A DNA stretch of 64,000 bases from Deroplatys truncata. Its lineage: Eukaryota > Arthropoda > Insecta > Mantodea > Mantidae. The DNA lies in the NCBI GenBank assembly GCA_030765065.1, contig CM060978.1:222103498-222167497 (forward strand). The letters run 5' to 3'. Shown piece after piece: positions 1 through 10,129 of this stretch. The notes below the pieces were generated by a model that searched no databases, was not told where the DNA came from, and was given only the letters and a program-made list of their open reading frames with translations. Made by a program: the position numbers and the translations under genes. The stretch's first letter is position 1, and every line of letters begins with the position of its first letter.

Positions 1-940
1 ATTGTAAGGGTTTAATAAACTTGCGTTGTTTTTAGGACATCAATTTGTTTTATGATGTATTCACCTGATCTAATGTTTAAGTTATCAGCATCAAAGGAAT
101 GCTTGGCATCTGACTTTTTTTTCATTGTGGTTCGCTGTGAAATTTGATTAGTATGCCTGTTATAAAATCGTATTAATATGGCTGGGCATGGTGCCAATTT
201 CATGGCGAAACATATATATTTCGAACATTGTACAAACATTTGCGAGGGACTCTACACACACAGTTCACCTTTTGTGTAACTGGAACAATTTGTGTAATTG
301 ACAAATATAATTTTTTCCTGCTTCTACAGAAGCATATTGCATATTGCGCCAAAATGTGAATGTATCTTAAAAGCTTTAAATTCTTCATTTTTAGACTACA
401 TAGCTTTTACACGTAGTTTAAAAAATTCGTATATCCAGGCATCTAGAGCTTGCCGAAAAACATACCTGTCAATCAAAGCTTACTCATTTCAGAACTGCTC
501 TCTTAATTCTGCGGCTGAATGGATTAATTATCATTATTTTATTTACTTTCATTATTTTTAATTTTCTCAAACCTTATTAAACATGTAAATTAGTTCAAAT
601 AGATTAGCAGAGAGGAGCATTATAATTGATTAGTAATGGAATTAGTTTAAAAAAGCGATGGGAAACTTGTTGATAGCGTAACGGTTATAATTTTGTTTTA
701 AAAGATTGTGATAAATATGGTTTTATAAGTTTGAGATATTCAGGGCAAACCTTGTTTAAATAAATCCAGGAAATTGGTTTTAGATTTCTTGCGAGCCATT
801 TCCCGGATGTTGAAATAAGCAGATGTTTGGTGCCACAATGTTTACGGTAAAGATCACTTCATGTCCAACAGTGGGTGAATTATGTAATTTGTGCTGACAT
901 ATGCTTACGTCAGTTACTAGCAAAGGCATTAATCAGCACC
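1..940. other. AT-rich sequence, no gene recognised
   Basis: AT-rich non-repetitive sequence. A minus-strand open frame at 12-239 ends in a charged stretch containing KHSFDADNLNIRSGEY that looks mildly protein-like, but I recognise no family, no splice context and no partner exon. Nothing else is supported. Confidence 0.5.
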
Positions 941-948
941 TTGTCGGG

Positions 949-1085
949 TATTTAAACTTGGGATTTTTGACGGCGGTCCGACCGATCACGTGCCTAGCAG
1001 GACCCTGTGTTAGTACCAATCTGCAACCTCGTCGTAGGCCCCAGGCACAATGAAGATGGAGTATCCAATTTCTTTCGTACACCAG
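949..1085 (+). promoter_or_regulatory. Possible TATA promoter and short first exon
   Basis: A TATA-like TATTTAAA at 949-956 is followed by about 90 bases of locally GC-richer sequence. An ATG at 1050 then opens 12 codons that run directly into CAG/GTAAAC at 1085/1086, a good splice-donor match. This is the layout of an insect gene whose first exon carries the 5' leader and a few codons. The 12 residues begin MKMEYPISF and are not an obvious signal peptide. No downstream exon is recognisable in the window, so chance cannot be excluded. Confidence 0.2.
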
Positions 1086-1089
1086 GTAA

Positions 1090-1750
1090 ACACAAAAGTT
1101 GTCTAATTGTTTCTCTCTGAAATGTACTTTAGTTTCTATTAGAAAGATTAAAGATTAGAAAGATTGGGAACAAAAATGACATGTCTTATAAGGTCACCTT
1201 TTCACCATCCTTCTAGCTACCGCAACCTCTAACCCTCTCGATGATATCATCTATGTTACGTCCCCCTCCTTTATATGCCTCTGATGCCGCCATTGTTAAT
1301 CACAATAGGCTCGGGCGGTGTTTGGTGGTGATTAGTACTACCTTTGAATATTAAGGGTAAGAGCAACCAAAAAGCCACAGTATTTTGTAAATATGAACTG
1401 CTGTTCAAGAAAAGTTTGCAGATATATTTTAGAACTTAAATTCCCAAAGTAGGCGGAAAATATTGTTATGTAGTCCATAATTACGAGTTTAGAATTCTTA
1501 GGAATGAATCAAACTATAAACTTACAGCAATATTTCACACTTTTTCTTCGTCCCGTACAAATGTAGTCTAAAAGCAGTGCAATAAAATTGTTTTTTTTTA
1601 CATTAAAATTTGAATAAATCAATCAAAATGCCATTATTTATCTGAGTTAATATTTATTTGGTACGTTTAACGTACTTTAACGGGGAACGTAATATTGCAA
1701 GCTGAATGAATGAATTGGGTGAAATGAAATTCAAATATACGTCTTCTCAA
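1090..1750. other. No gene seen
   Basis: AT-rich sequence with a somewhat GC-richer patch around 1200-1330. No open frame, repeat relationship or RNA gene could be supported. Confidence 0.5.
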
Positions 1751-1754
1751 AATA

Positions 1755-1860
1755 AGGTAAAACTCTGGAGAAAGTTTATCCTGGTAACTGGCCCTAACAA
1801 AGATTCAAATCCGAGACCTCCCTAATGTGAGGCTAATCCCTCACTACAGAGGCGGACTAA
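1755..1860 (-). mobile_element. Degenerate tRNA-headed SINE fragment
   Basis: Read on the minus strand, this has a tRNA-like region with a degenerate box B (GGATTTGAATCT) at about 1805-1816. It is followed by a SINE-body-like stretch on gTTACCAGGATAAA at about 1770. Box A is poor. A similar body phrase (CCTGGTAACTAGCC on +) recurs near 43,970. Confidence 0.4.
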
Positions 1861-2281
1861 TCATTCTTTGATGTAAGATTAAAATAAACGCTTTTTTTCA
1901 TTTTTACTTTCTCTACTACTTACCTATACTAACAATAGTAAGGGAAGTATTGCATTCCAAGCAAACATTCAATATATCAACGTAAACATGACTTTTAAAA
2001 CTCCACGAATAAAAAATAAGACATAAACGAAAAGTCTTAAGTATCAATCTTAGTATTCAAGTTCAACATCTTCCAAGGATGCAATACCAAGATTTTTAAA
2101 AAATTTTCCCCAACCAAAATACACTACAAGTTTTTCGTTATCTTTTATTTTCTCAAAAACGTTTTATTCAAAATATCCTATGTTTAGCATACTTGTATAT
2201 ATATCTTGAATTCTCTGAGGCTAGCCTATAAAGTCCTACTTATTCTGAATTAACTTTTTAATACCTGTAAACCGCAAGACA

Positions 2282-3413
2282 CACTATGTGATAAAAAGTA
2301 TCCGGACACCACCACAAACATACGTTTTTCATCTTAGGTGCATTGTGCTGCCACCTACCGCCTGGTACTCATTATCCGCGATCTCAGTAGTCATTAAACA
2401 TCGTAAAACAGCAGAATGGGACGCTCCGTGGAACTCACGGACTTCGAACGTGGTCAGGTGATTGAGTGTCACTTGTGTCAGAAGTCTGTACGCGAGATTT
2501 CCACACTCCTAAACATCCCTAGGTCCACTGTTTCTGATGTGATAGTGAAGTGGAAACGTGAAGGGACATGTACAGCACAAACGCGACCTCGGCTGTTGAC
2601 TGACAAAGACCACCGACATTTGTAGAGGGTCGTAAAGAGTAATAGGCAGACATCTATCCAGACCATCACACAGGAATTCCAATCTGCATCAGGATCCACT
2701 CCAAGTACTATGACACTTAGGCGTGAGGTGAGAAACCTTAGATTCCATGGTCGAGCGGCTGCTCATAAGCCACATAACATGCAGGAAAATACCAAACGAC
2801 GCCTCGCTTGGTGTAAGGAGCGTCAATATTACACGATTGCACAGTGGTAAAACGTTGGGTGGAGTGACGAATCACGGTACACAATGTGGCGATCCCACGG
2901 CAGGGTGTAGTGTGGGAATGCCCGATGAACGTCATCTCCAGCGTGTGTAGTAGCAACAGTGAAATTCGGATGTGGTGGTGTTATGGTGTGGTCGTGTTTT
3001 TCCTGGAGAGGTCTTACACCCCTTGTTGTTTTGCGTGGCGCGATCACAGCGCAGACCTACATTGATATTTTAAGCACCTTCTTGCTTCCCACTGTTGAAG
3101 AGGAATTCGGGGATGGCGATTGCATCTTTCAACACGATAGAGCACCTGTTCATACTGCACGAGGAGGTTGTGGCGGAGTGGTTACATGATAATAAGATCC
3201 CTGTAATGGACTGACCTGCACAGAGTCCTGACTTGAATCCTATAGAACACCTTTGGGATGTTTTGGAATGCCGACTTCGTGCCACGCCTCACCGACCTAC
3301 ATCGATACCTCATCTCAGTTCCGCACTCCGTGAAGAATGGGCTGCCATTCCCCAAGAAACCTTCCAGCACGTCATTTTCAGCCAGGTGTCCGGATACTTT
3401 TGATCACGTAGTG
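2282..3413 (+). mobile_element. Tc1-like transposon copy A (non-functional)
   Basis: Terminal inverted repeats of about 28 bp begin CACTATGTGAT at the left and end ATCACGTAGTG at the right. The shared inner motif is AGTATCCGGACAC. The right flank keeps the TA target duplication (3414-3415); on the left it has become CA. The element is 1132 bp, against 1220 bp for the sister copy at 25,039-26,258. It lacks about 97 bp between the end of the transposase and the right terminal repeat, and about 9 bp inside the DNA-binding region. It sits inside an R1 repeat. It carries one broken transposase. Confidence 0.9.
2416..3390 (+). pseudogene. Tc1-family DD34E transposase pseudogene (copy A)
   Basis: The first 69 codons (2416-2625) encode a helix-turn-helix DNA-binding domain starting MGRSVEL and containing REISTLLNIPRSTVSDV, typical of Tc1-family transposases. 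A TAG stop at 2623 interrupts the frame. Further stops and frameshifts follow, including a TAA at about 2848 and a shift near 3160. Catalytic-core pieces remain recognisable: WSDES coding sequence near 2860, FQHDRAPVH near 3130 and NPIEHLWD near 3240, the usual D, D and E positions. The C-terminus is truncated by the deletion before the right terminal repeat. The protein would have cut and rejoined the element's own ends, but this copy cannot make it. Confidence 0.9.
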
Positions 3414-3969
3414 TATATACAAAACCTTACTATACAAACAACGTGGATCTCGTTAAGGACTCAGTTTTTGTGAAATAAAATGTTTCTGGGGTTAGCATTT
3501 CCGAGATATACCTTATTATTGGTATGAATTTTCAACTACTTACACTTTTCTCAACTGGCTAGTCCTTATTCTTTTTTTTCTCGTGGTCATGCAAAGAGAA
3601 TGGAATTTCAATCGCATAGCGACACGCTCTTTAAAAAGCTGTCAATTGGTTTACTGATGTATCCTACAATAAAATATGCGGACATGAATATTGTAAGTTT
3701 ATCCGGATTAACAAGAAGCACATAGAATAATACGCTATCGAAGGAATAGTATTAGAAGAGTGAATAGAGTAGGTCGCGTGAATGTAAAACATCAGATTTT
3801 TTCGTAGGAAATCTTTGCCCATAATTCCTAGTTTTCCAGTTAAATTTAAGTGACAATCAAAAGGAGTTTAAAGACCACATAGGAAATTAAAAACCTGCGT
3901 TTTATTTAACATTTTAGTACTTAAAACATAGGATTAAGAGCCGTTTTCTAGAAAATAAAGGATAACGAA

Positions 3970-4150
3970 ATATCTCCCGTGTTAACATTTGTCTGCGGTG
4001 GAGAATCTCGTGAAACTCTTTGAAGGACACTTTACTTAGGAAATTGATATTTATTCCACCTTTCGTTTGTGATTCAGAGGAACTCAATGTTTGATAAAAT
4101 CTCCATATGGAATTTTTGGGTGGATTTCAATATTTCCTCCTCACACTATG
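3970..4150 (-). repeat. R1 fragment
   Basis: The stretch near 4105-4140 contains GGAATTTTTGGGTGGATTTCAATA, close to the R1 end reading GAATTTTTGGGTGGAATACAAT in other minus-oriented copies. It is preceded by a diverged CACCTTTCGTTTGTGATTCA block that matches the R1 interior. The rest of the copy is absent or unrecognisable. Confidence 0.5.
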
Positions 4151-4154
4151 TGTA

Positions 4155-4690
4155 GGACTAGGAGGGCAGGGATGAGGTGCTCCTGAATTTATGAAGAGCT
4201 TTTGACGGGGTGCTCCAGAAGGGAGGGGTGAGTGAGAGTAGCCAGAGGGCGGCCAGACCAAGAGGTACGACTGGATAGAGGGCAGGGCCCCTACCTTTCA
4301 CAGATTGAAAATCCCCGGAAGGTAGCTGATACAACCGGCCTCCCTCTCCCCTGAGGTTTACAATCCCAATGGGGCGCCCGGGACTCGGAAACTCCCCCAT
4401 TCTATGGGACGAAGTGTTACATAGAGTATTCTTTTCCCCTACCATACAACGCCGAGACTTGCAACCTTGAAACGGCCAAGCAGATGAAAGGTGAAGTGAA
4501 ATGAGAGTAGGGCTGAAATGGAGCGACAGGAAATTCGAGGGATGTAATGAAGCTTCACAGCATTCGCCTAGCGACCCGAGAAACTCCCGAAAAAACATGG
4601 ATCAGGAAGGTTGGCCACGGGAATCGAACCCATGACTCCCGAATGTGGGCTACAGATATCCGCCTGAGCCATCCCCCTCAGAACGAGTAA
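4155..4690 (-). mobile_element. tRNA-headed SINE, about 0.53 kb
   Basis: On the minus strand the head at about 4685-4610 has box A TGGCTCAGGCGG and box B GGTTCGATTCC with tRNA-like spacing, an internal RNA polymerase III promoter. A GC-rich body follows, with the phrase TTTTTTCGGGAGTTTCTCGG, and runs to about 4155. The open frame spanning 4158-4598 on the minus strand is this SINE body and not a gene. A related but shorter copy lies at 23,497-23,622. Confidence 0.75.
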
Positions 4691-4810
4691 GTGAAAAGAA
4701 AGTAAAAATAGTCGGGAATACAAAACTCAAATGGAACCTTGTACCCATAAGGAAATTGTATCCACTCGTCAAGCATTATCGTCTCGACTTAAATGATCCA
4801 ACCTAGGATA

Positions 4811-5515
4811 TGAGGCAGTATTTGTAGCACTTAAATGATTTCAGTCAAATTATATAATATAAAATATAATAACATCACTCCTTAAAGCAATATCTGTAAC
4901 AATATATAAAAAGTGTATATTACAGGTATTGTATTAATGTTTATATTATTGTATACATGTGTAATAATGTTATGTGAATGTATTACGTAATTTAATAATG
5001 TAGGAATTGTGAGAATAATAGGTTAAAAGTTGCTAGCAATAACGTAACTTTGAGGCAATAATGAATTAGAAAGTTTAATAATACTACTAGTAATTCTTGG
5101 AGACACAATAATGTAATTTTTAGACAGTTTATAAATAGCCAATCAACAACCAGGAAAAAGCTTAAGTTAAATAAAAGTATTCTATTGGAGTAGGATTAGC
5201 TAATAAAAAACTGAAATAGAGAAGTCAGTTGCTAGCAGACAGCGTTCCCAACCGGACGCGAGACGCGTCCTCGAGAAGTTTAATACGTATTCAGTGTGAG
5301 ACAAAAGTAGTTTACGTGTTAAAAAGTGTAAGTAATTAATACATTATCTCACAGCTCTGTATATCAGTGAAGTGTTATTTAAATCGTGTGAAGGATTAAT
5401 AAACGGAGTGAAGTAAAAATTATAATCTGCGTAACCCTACATTCTTCAGCCGCACTACACCCTGTTAAGAAATCCATGTCTCTACAAATTAATACTGACG
5501 CAGCCGAGGCAAACA
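4811..5515 (+). repeat. R2 LTR-like repeat, copy 1
   Basis: A 705-bp unit runs from TGAGGCAGTATT to CAGCCGAGGCAAACA, so it has TG...CA ends as LTRs do. Inside are TTTATAAATAGCCAATCA near 5130 (TATA and CCAAT-like) and GATTAATAAACGG near 5393 (polyadenylation-like AATAAA), the order expected of U3 and R. Three further copies occur in the window on the opposite strand. No gag or pol is attached, so a solo LTR is the best guess; another kind of non-autonomous element is possible. Confidence 0.6.
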
Positions 5516-5529
5516 TAAATATATAATAT

Positions 5530-5635
5530 TTAAAGAAGCATTGGAAATAAAATACAACTCCACCTAAAATTAACCTACCTCAGATAAAAACTTGTTTTCC
5601 GCATTCTGTTGGCATTATTGCATTAAAGATACACA
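5530..5635. other. Unassigned spacer
   Basis: Short AT-rich spacer after R2. The first bases (TAAATATATAATATTT) are shared with the flanks of the R2 copies near 53.7 and 59.85 kb, so the R2 unit probably extends slightly into it. Confidence 0.4.
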
Positions 5636-5639
5636 TTTT

Positions 5640-5845
5640 CTCTGCCTCTATATCCAGCTTTCTCAGTGTTTCTCTTTTTCCGTTTCTCTCCTCCTCTTCT
5701 TACATTTCCGTATCTTTACCTTCCCTGTTTCCTAACACTCTCCTTGCTTTTTCTTCCTTTCTCTTCTCTTTCTACTATTATCACTCCATTCTCTCAACCT
5801 CCACCTCCCTCATCCTCTTCTCTCTCTCTCTCTCTCTCTTCTCTC
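5640..5845 (+). repeat. Pyrimidine-rich tract with (TC)n
   Basis: About 200 bases almost wholly C and T, ending in a pure TC run at about 5820-5840. A 60-codon frame across it is a by-product of the composition. Confidence 0.85.
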
Positions 5846-5849
5846 TAGA

Positions 5850-6679
5850 ACTTCCATGTCTCTGATGTTTTGAAAATGTTTCTTCTGGATTGTCAACAAA
5901 CATTAAACACAAGTAAAAGATTTAACACTACACAAGCTTGTGTCTACTCCTTATGATTGCATGCGCTCGAACTATACTGTTTCTCGTGGTAATTGGTTTA
6001 CATACACAAATAATAGCAATGAAAAACTGAGCCGAAGTTTTGTAAAGAATTAAACTTTTTAATTATGAAAATGGCTTAAAGTATCCTTTGAAGGGCAAAG
6101 GCCTCCTGTCAAATAGGGAAAGCTCATTATTACTAACGAGATGAGCTACTCCACATTAGGGGTTGCAGATGTTTATTTAGTTACTTTTGTCTGATTATGT
6201 AGTACACTGTTCAATCACTGTTTATGCCTATAAACTTTAGAAATGTGGTATTTAAATAAAGAAACTTAATAATAAGCGAAGTATTTAGATTTATTTTTAT
6301 TTCAGAGCCATTATAAGCTTTCTATCCTTCGGGCAAAGTAACTAAAATGCCATACAGTCTACTTTCCTATGCGGGACCGAACGAGTGTTATATACATAAC
6401 CAGGCTTGGGTATTAAAGCCAGGACGAAAGGAAATATAGTTAAGTGTTACCGGAATTTATGCAGGGATGTAGCAGGAAACAATCCTCCCATCTCTTGTAC
6501 AGTCTGTTGGAGTTTGCAGCCATCACTCATCAAACCGTTTTATCTGCCCTCGGATAAATTTGGCTGCTATTATTTACATTCTTCGTATTGCCATATGGTT
6601 TGAGTGTGGAAAACTAGAAGCAACTGCTTAAGAATCCCTGTACCTGCCCATAACAATTGAATGTCATTCTTGTGTGCCC

Positions 6680-6680
<1 letters not shown>
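5850..6680. other. No gene seen
   Basis: AT-rich, no family recognised on either strand. The 65-codon plus-strand frame at 6406-6603 has no recognisable domain. Confidence 0.5.

Positions 6681-6681
<1 letters not shown>

Positions 6682-6712
<31 letters not shown>
6682..6712. repeat. (TA)n microsatellite
   Basis: An uninterrupted alternating TA run of about 31 bases. Confidence 0.95.
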
Positions 6713-6717
<5 letters not shown>

Positions 6718-6726
6718 TAGCGTATT

Positions 6727-7057
6727 AATAATTTGGGGTTTATATTGCTATTGCCGGACATATTATTGTTCTACATTGTCATTACTAGACATATTGTTGT
6801 TTACGTCACTCCTGGCTGGTTGGGGATATAGCGTCTGTCTTATTTAGGACTCCATGAGAAGCGGATCGCGCGTGCAAGCCGGCCTTTGGATCGGTGGAAT
6901 AATTTGGGGGTTACATTGTAATTGCCAGACATATTATTGTTCTACATCACTCCTGGCTGGTAGCTTTGTTAGCCACGAGTGGTAGGGGATATAGCGTCTG
7001 TCTTAGTTAGGATTCCGTGAGAAGCGGATCGCTTGCGCAAGCCGGCCTTTGGATCAC
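6727..7057 (+). repeat. Tandem duplication of a ~165-bp unit
   Basis: Unit 1 (6727-6897) and unit 2 (6898-7057) both begin AATAATTTGGGG. Both contain GACATATTATTGTTCTAC, CACTCCTGGCTGG, GGGGATATAGCGTCTGTCTTA and GAGAAGCGGATCGC, and both end CAAGCCGGCCTTTGGATC. Unit 2 has an extra TAGCTTTGTTAGCCACGAG block; unit 1 has an extra CATTGTCATTACTAGACAT block. The end motif may be a degraded RNA-derived head, but I cannot assign it. Confidence 0.8.
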
Positions 7058-7059
7058 TG

Positions 7060-8125
7060 AACATCTCCCCTCACCTTTCATATTTAATAATGTAGCAACC
7101 CCAAACGGTTGGGAAATAAATCAAGGAATATATAAATAGATTTGTGTTATGGATTTTGTACAATGAAAAACCCATGCCCTCCTCTTAACCTCCACACCAC
7201 GTTTCGGTCCTCCGCAGCCAAGTCAGTATTCATCCCCTCAATGTACATGTTGGGTACTAGAAATTACTTTAATTTTCATGTGAACTCTACCCAGCTCATA
7301 TCAATTTTCATCCCGTGTTCAACGTTACAAAAAAATTCAATTATGTAAGGCAGATTGCGTTGTGCCTTCAGGGGTTAGTTTGCACTAATTACCAAGTGGT
7401 AGCTGCTGGTCTCCTACCAAATAAAATATAAACTAGGTACACGTTTATTGTATGCATAAAGAATATTCCTTGGTTGTTACAGTTGAGTAATTGCTTGTTT
7501 TGAACGAAGGTAACCGAAGGAAGTTGGTGTAGGCATCTTCAGCAACACTGGAGCACATCGAAGTGTGTTAGGAGCAAATGCGCCTAAAATAACCCAAGAA
7601 AGGAATGGCAGAGAAAGATAAAATAAAAAAAAATCCACAGCGTTAGAGGATCTGAAAAATCCATCATCTCCTCTCAAGCAATATTTTCCTGTGGAAACAA
7701 AAGTTGACAGACATTTTCCCATTTGTATCGACACGTCACATATATACCGATAAGACGTTTCTGTTGGTAAACTGCAGAGGAAGCAAACGTCAGCACGTGT
7801 TTTCGCATGACGATGCCAATATGAAGTGTCGAAATCTGCTTTGCGAACATATTGCAATGTATTTCTACGTGGAACACAAACATTGCCATTAGAGAGATAA
7901 CGTTCTATTGCTGTTTGTCATCATTAGCTTCGACTCCCATTCTGTGTTCATAACGTAAGCCTAGTTTCGTTTTTGGAGTACACAGGGACGGCAAATGTTT
8001 GGACAGTCACTGTCTCGTTTAATCGAACGAAAACTGCTTACCGATAGTGGCACAGGACTATATGTTGGTCTGAGTCCTATTTTTCAGAGATATTAATTTC
8101 GAAAGTTACCTAGGGCCAGCAAAAA
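7060..8125. other. No gene recognised; one 126-codon frame
   Basis: A minus-strand open frame at 7477-7857 (126 codons) has a CFLC-type cysteine pair but matches no family I know. Overlapping frames on both strands are also open here. There is no splice or promoter context. Treat it as unproven. Confidence 0.4.
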
Positions 8126-8130
8126 ACTAA

Positions 8131-8941
8131 AAAAAAAATTCTGATGTGTTACACTCATATGACTTTCTCTACTCTTGTACAAACTATTTTTACAAAACCT
8201 TTCTTATTCTCTATCTATTTCATATTAATCGAGATAAGCATTTGCAGAAACGATCTTTTGACAAGCAAAGAGAATCACATTTAACACATAGCGACCAGTT
8301 CTAAAAATATTTGACTTTCGCTTAAGGCCTGCTGTGTTCCCCTTGTTTTGTATTTGCAACGGCAATATAAAAATTCAGTAGCCTTTAAGCATAGACATAT
8401 CTCTTAATAGCTGGTTGCTATGCGCAGCACCATTCTATTTGCCACAGATTAATACTCTTTGGTTATCCAAGACAAAGAAATTAAATAACGAGTTCCCATT
8501 TGAGAAAATAAGTATTGAAAAATTTAAGGGAATAACAAGCAATATCTCGAAAATGGTTCACTCAACAACAAAAAATGTATATGACATAAATTGTGTATTT
8601 TAACGCGATCTGCATTTGTTGTATAGTAAAATTTTGTGTATCTCTTATGGTTTACCAGTTATGCAAAAGTCGTGAAGAATACTTTTGGAGACATTCCCAG
8701 AAAATTCAAGATATACATTTTATTTGTCATAAAAGTATCTTAAATATATGATATTTTAGTCAAAATCGTTAGAGCCATTTTTGAGAAAATTAAAATTTTC
8801 GAAAAATGTCCCATGTAAAGGGTAATCTTGGGTGAAGGGGATTGTCTTGAAAACTCGTGTCCCATCTCTAGAATATACTGAACCTAAATATCAAGTTAGG
8901 TGTTTATCCGACTGTTCGTTTCTGAGTTATGCTATTCACAG

Positions 8942-8975
<34 letters not shown>

Positions 8976-9128
8976 ATACAGACACACACACGGACATGTT
9001 TCCAAAAATGCTTTTTTCGGATTCAGGGGGTCCCAAAACATGTATTTCCGGTGAAATCTCGGTATCGAATTTTTGGGTGGAATACAATACTTCCCCTACT
9101 TACTATACGTAGTAGAGAAAGTAAAAAT
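8131..9128 (-). repeat. R1 repeat, near-full copy
   Basis: This is one of the most complete R1 copies, about 1.0 kb. In plus-strand reading it starts with an A-run and TCTGATGTGTTACACTCA, then GACTTTCTCTACTCTTGTAC. It passes through GGTTTACCAGTTATGCAAAA and a (CA)n tract at 8943-8973, and ends TACTATACGTAGTAGAGAAAGT. No protein is encoded; the 132-codon frame over it is repeat-derived. The same order of blocks is seen in the copies at 14.5, 22.5 and 31.6 kb. Confidence 0.9.
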
Positions 9129-9129
9129 C

Positions 9130-9800
9130 AACCTTTAAGTTTTCGTAAAAGAATATTATATTTACTGTGTCAGTCACACATGGCACATGTGAAGTATGGG
9201 GAACTTGTAAGTTTTAATTGTGAATTTTGAAACTTAATCTCAGACATTACTTCAAAAAGAATGTTACTTTAACGAAATCTAAGTTTACTCAAAAGAAAAT
9301 GTTGAAGCATTTCGTAAAAGCATTGTAGTGTAACCTTCTTTAGATTTATGTGAAAACTGACACAAATATAGTACATTTCAATAAAATCACTTTTCTCTTT
9401 ATTTTTGGCTGCCAAAATATTGAATAAAGTGGATTAATTAAAGTGCTGTGTGTTTTGAAATTTATATTAACAATTTACGTTTTCCATTTGTTAGAGCTTA
9501 GAATAGCTATAATGTTCTAATAATCAGGGAAACTTCGTAACTATTTGACCAGAAGAAAGTAGTTAAATTTAGTAGAGAGTGAATATCTAAATTCCCTATT
9601 CCAATATCAGGATACGAAAGACGACATCAAAGTGCGCATAAATAATATAGAAGCTAATACTCAAACATCCAGTGGGTTAAGTAAAATTTCCTTGGGTGTT
9701 CAAGCAGTTAAGCTCAGATTGTAACCCATATCATCTCTTTGAACATTCTGTACTTCCAAATTTCTCTTAAATGAACTGCATACACAATTTTGTTAAGGCA
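9130..9800. other. No gene seen
   Basis: AT-rich, unique-looking sequence with no supported feature. Confidence 0.5.
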
Positions 9801-9883
9801 AGAATCAACGCCGGACAACGGGTGGGTCGCGTAGCTCACTCTGAAAGCCGACATCTTGAAATTGCTGAGATGTCACTGTTTTT

Positions 9884-10123
9884 GTGAAGAAGAGGCGATC
9901 CAATGTGCTGGTTTCTCAGCACTGCTTATTGCTGTCACTTCAAAATCTCGAGGAATTATTTACAGGCCCAGGACATAAGCCTAATGTAAACAGTCGATTC
10001 TCGCAGTGTTGCAATATAGTTGCTGAAGTCAAGAATTCCGAACAGGCACAAGTTTGCCTACAACAGATCTTTGGTGCTTTCATGCATTTAGCCCCAATAA
10101 TTATGAGCTATGAATCAAGGTAA
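9884..10123 (+). CDS. Unidentified coding-like exon or gene fragment
   Basis: This open stretch has a protein-like composition quite unlike the surrounding AT-rich sequence. It includes LQNLEELFTGPGHKPN and AQVCLQQIFGAFMHLAP. A pyrimidine-rich CTGGTTTCTCAG ends at about 9918 and could be a splice acceptor. The frame runs to ATCAAG/GTAATT at about 10,120, a plausible donor. A second frame just upstream (9850-9975) reads ADILKLLRCHCFCEEEAIQCAGFSALLIA and also looks protein-like. The true gene may therefore contain a frameshift here, making this a pseudogene. I do not recognise the protein. The GTG at the start is not a credible initiation codon; this would be an internal exon. Confidence 0.35.
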   Translation: MKKRRSNVLVSQHCLLLSLQNLEELFTGPGHKPNVNSRFSQCCNIVAEVKNSEQAQVCLQQIFGAFMHLAPIIMSYESR

Positions 10124-10129
10124 TTATTA

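Larger units (their letters stand above)
1904..3812 (+). repeat. R1 dispersed repeat, split by a Tc1-like element
   Basis: The left part (1904-2279) begins with ACTTTCTCTACTAC, the start motif of R1. It continues through diverged R1 body, including a GATGCAATACCAAGATTTT block and an ACCTGTAAACC block. The right part (3416-3812) resumes R1 body (GCAAAGAGAATGG) and ends with GAGTAGG..ACATCAGATTTTTT, the R1 end motif. The Tc1-like element at 2282-3413 lies exactly between the halves. R1 copies elsewhere read AGAGATAGACAAAA at this point, so the insertion point is internal to R1. Confidence 0.7.

Noticed and set aside
12-239. 75-codon minus-strand frame near the window start
   Set aside because: Mildly protein-like C-terminus but no recognisable domain or exon context.
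4158-4598. 146-codon minus-strand protein
   Set aside because: Same reason: SINE body next to a box A/box B head.
8832-9230. 132-codon plus-strand protein with a poly-His/Thr stretch
   Set aside because: Falls in an R1 repeat and its CA microsatellite; equivalent frames appear in every R1 copy.
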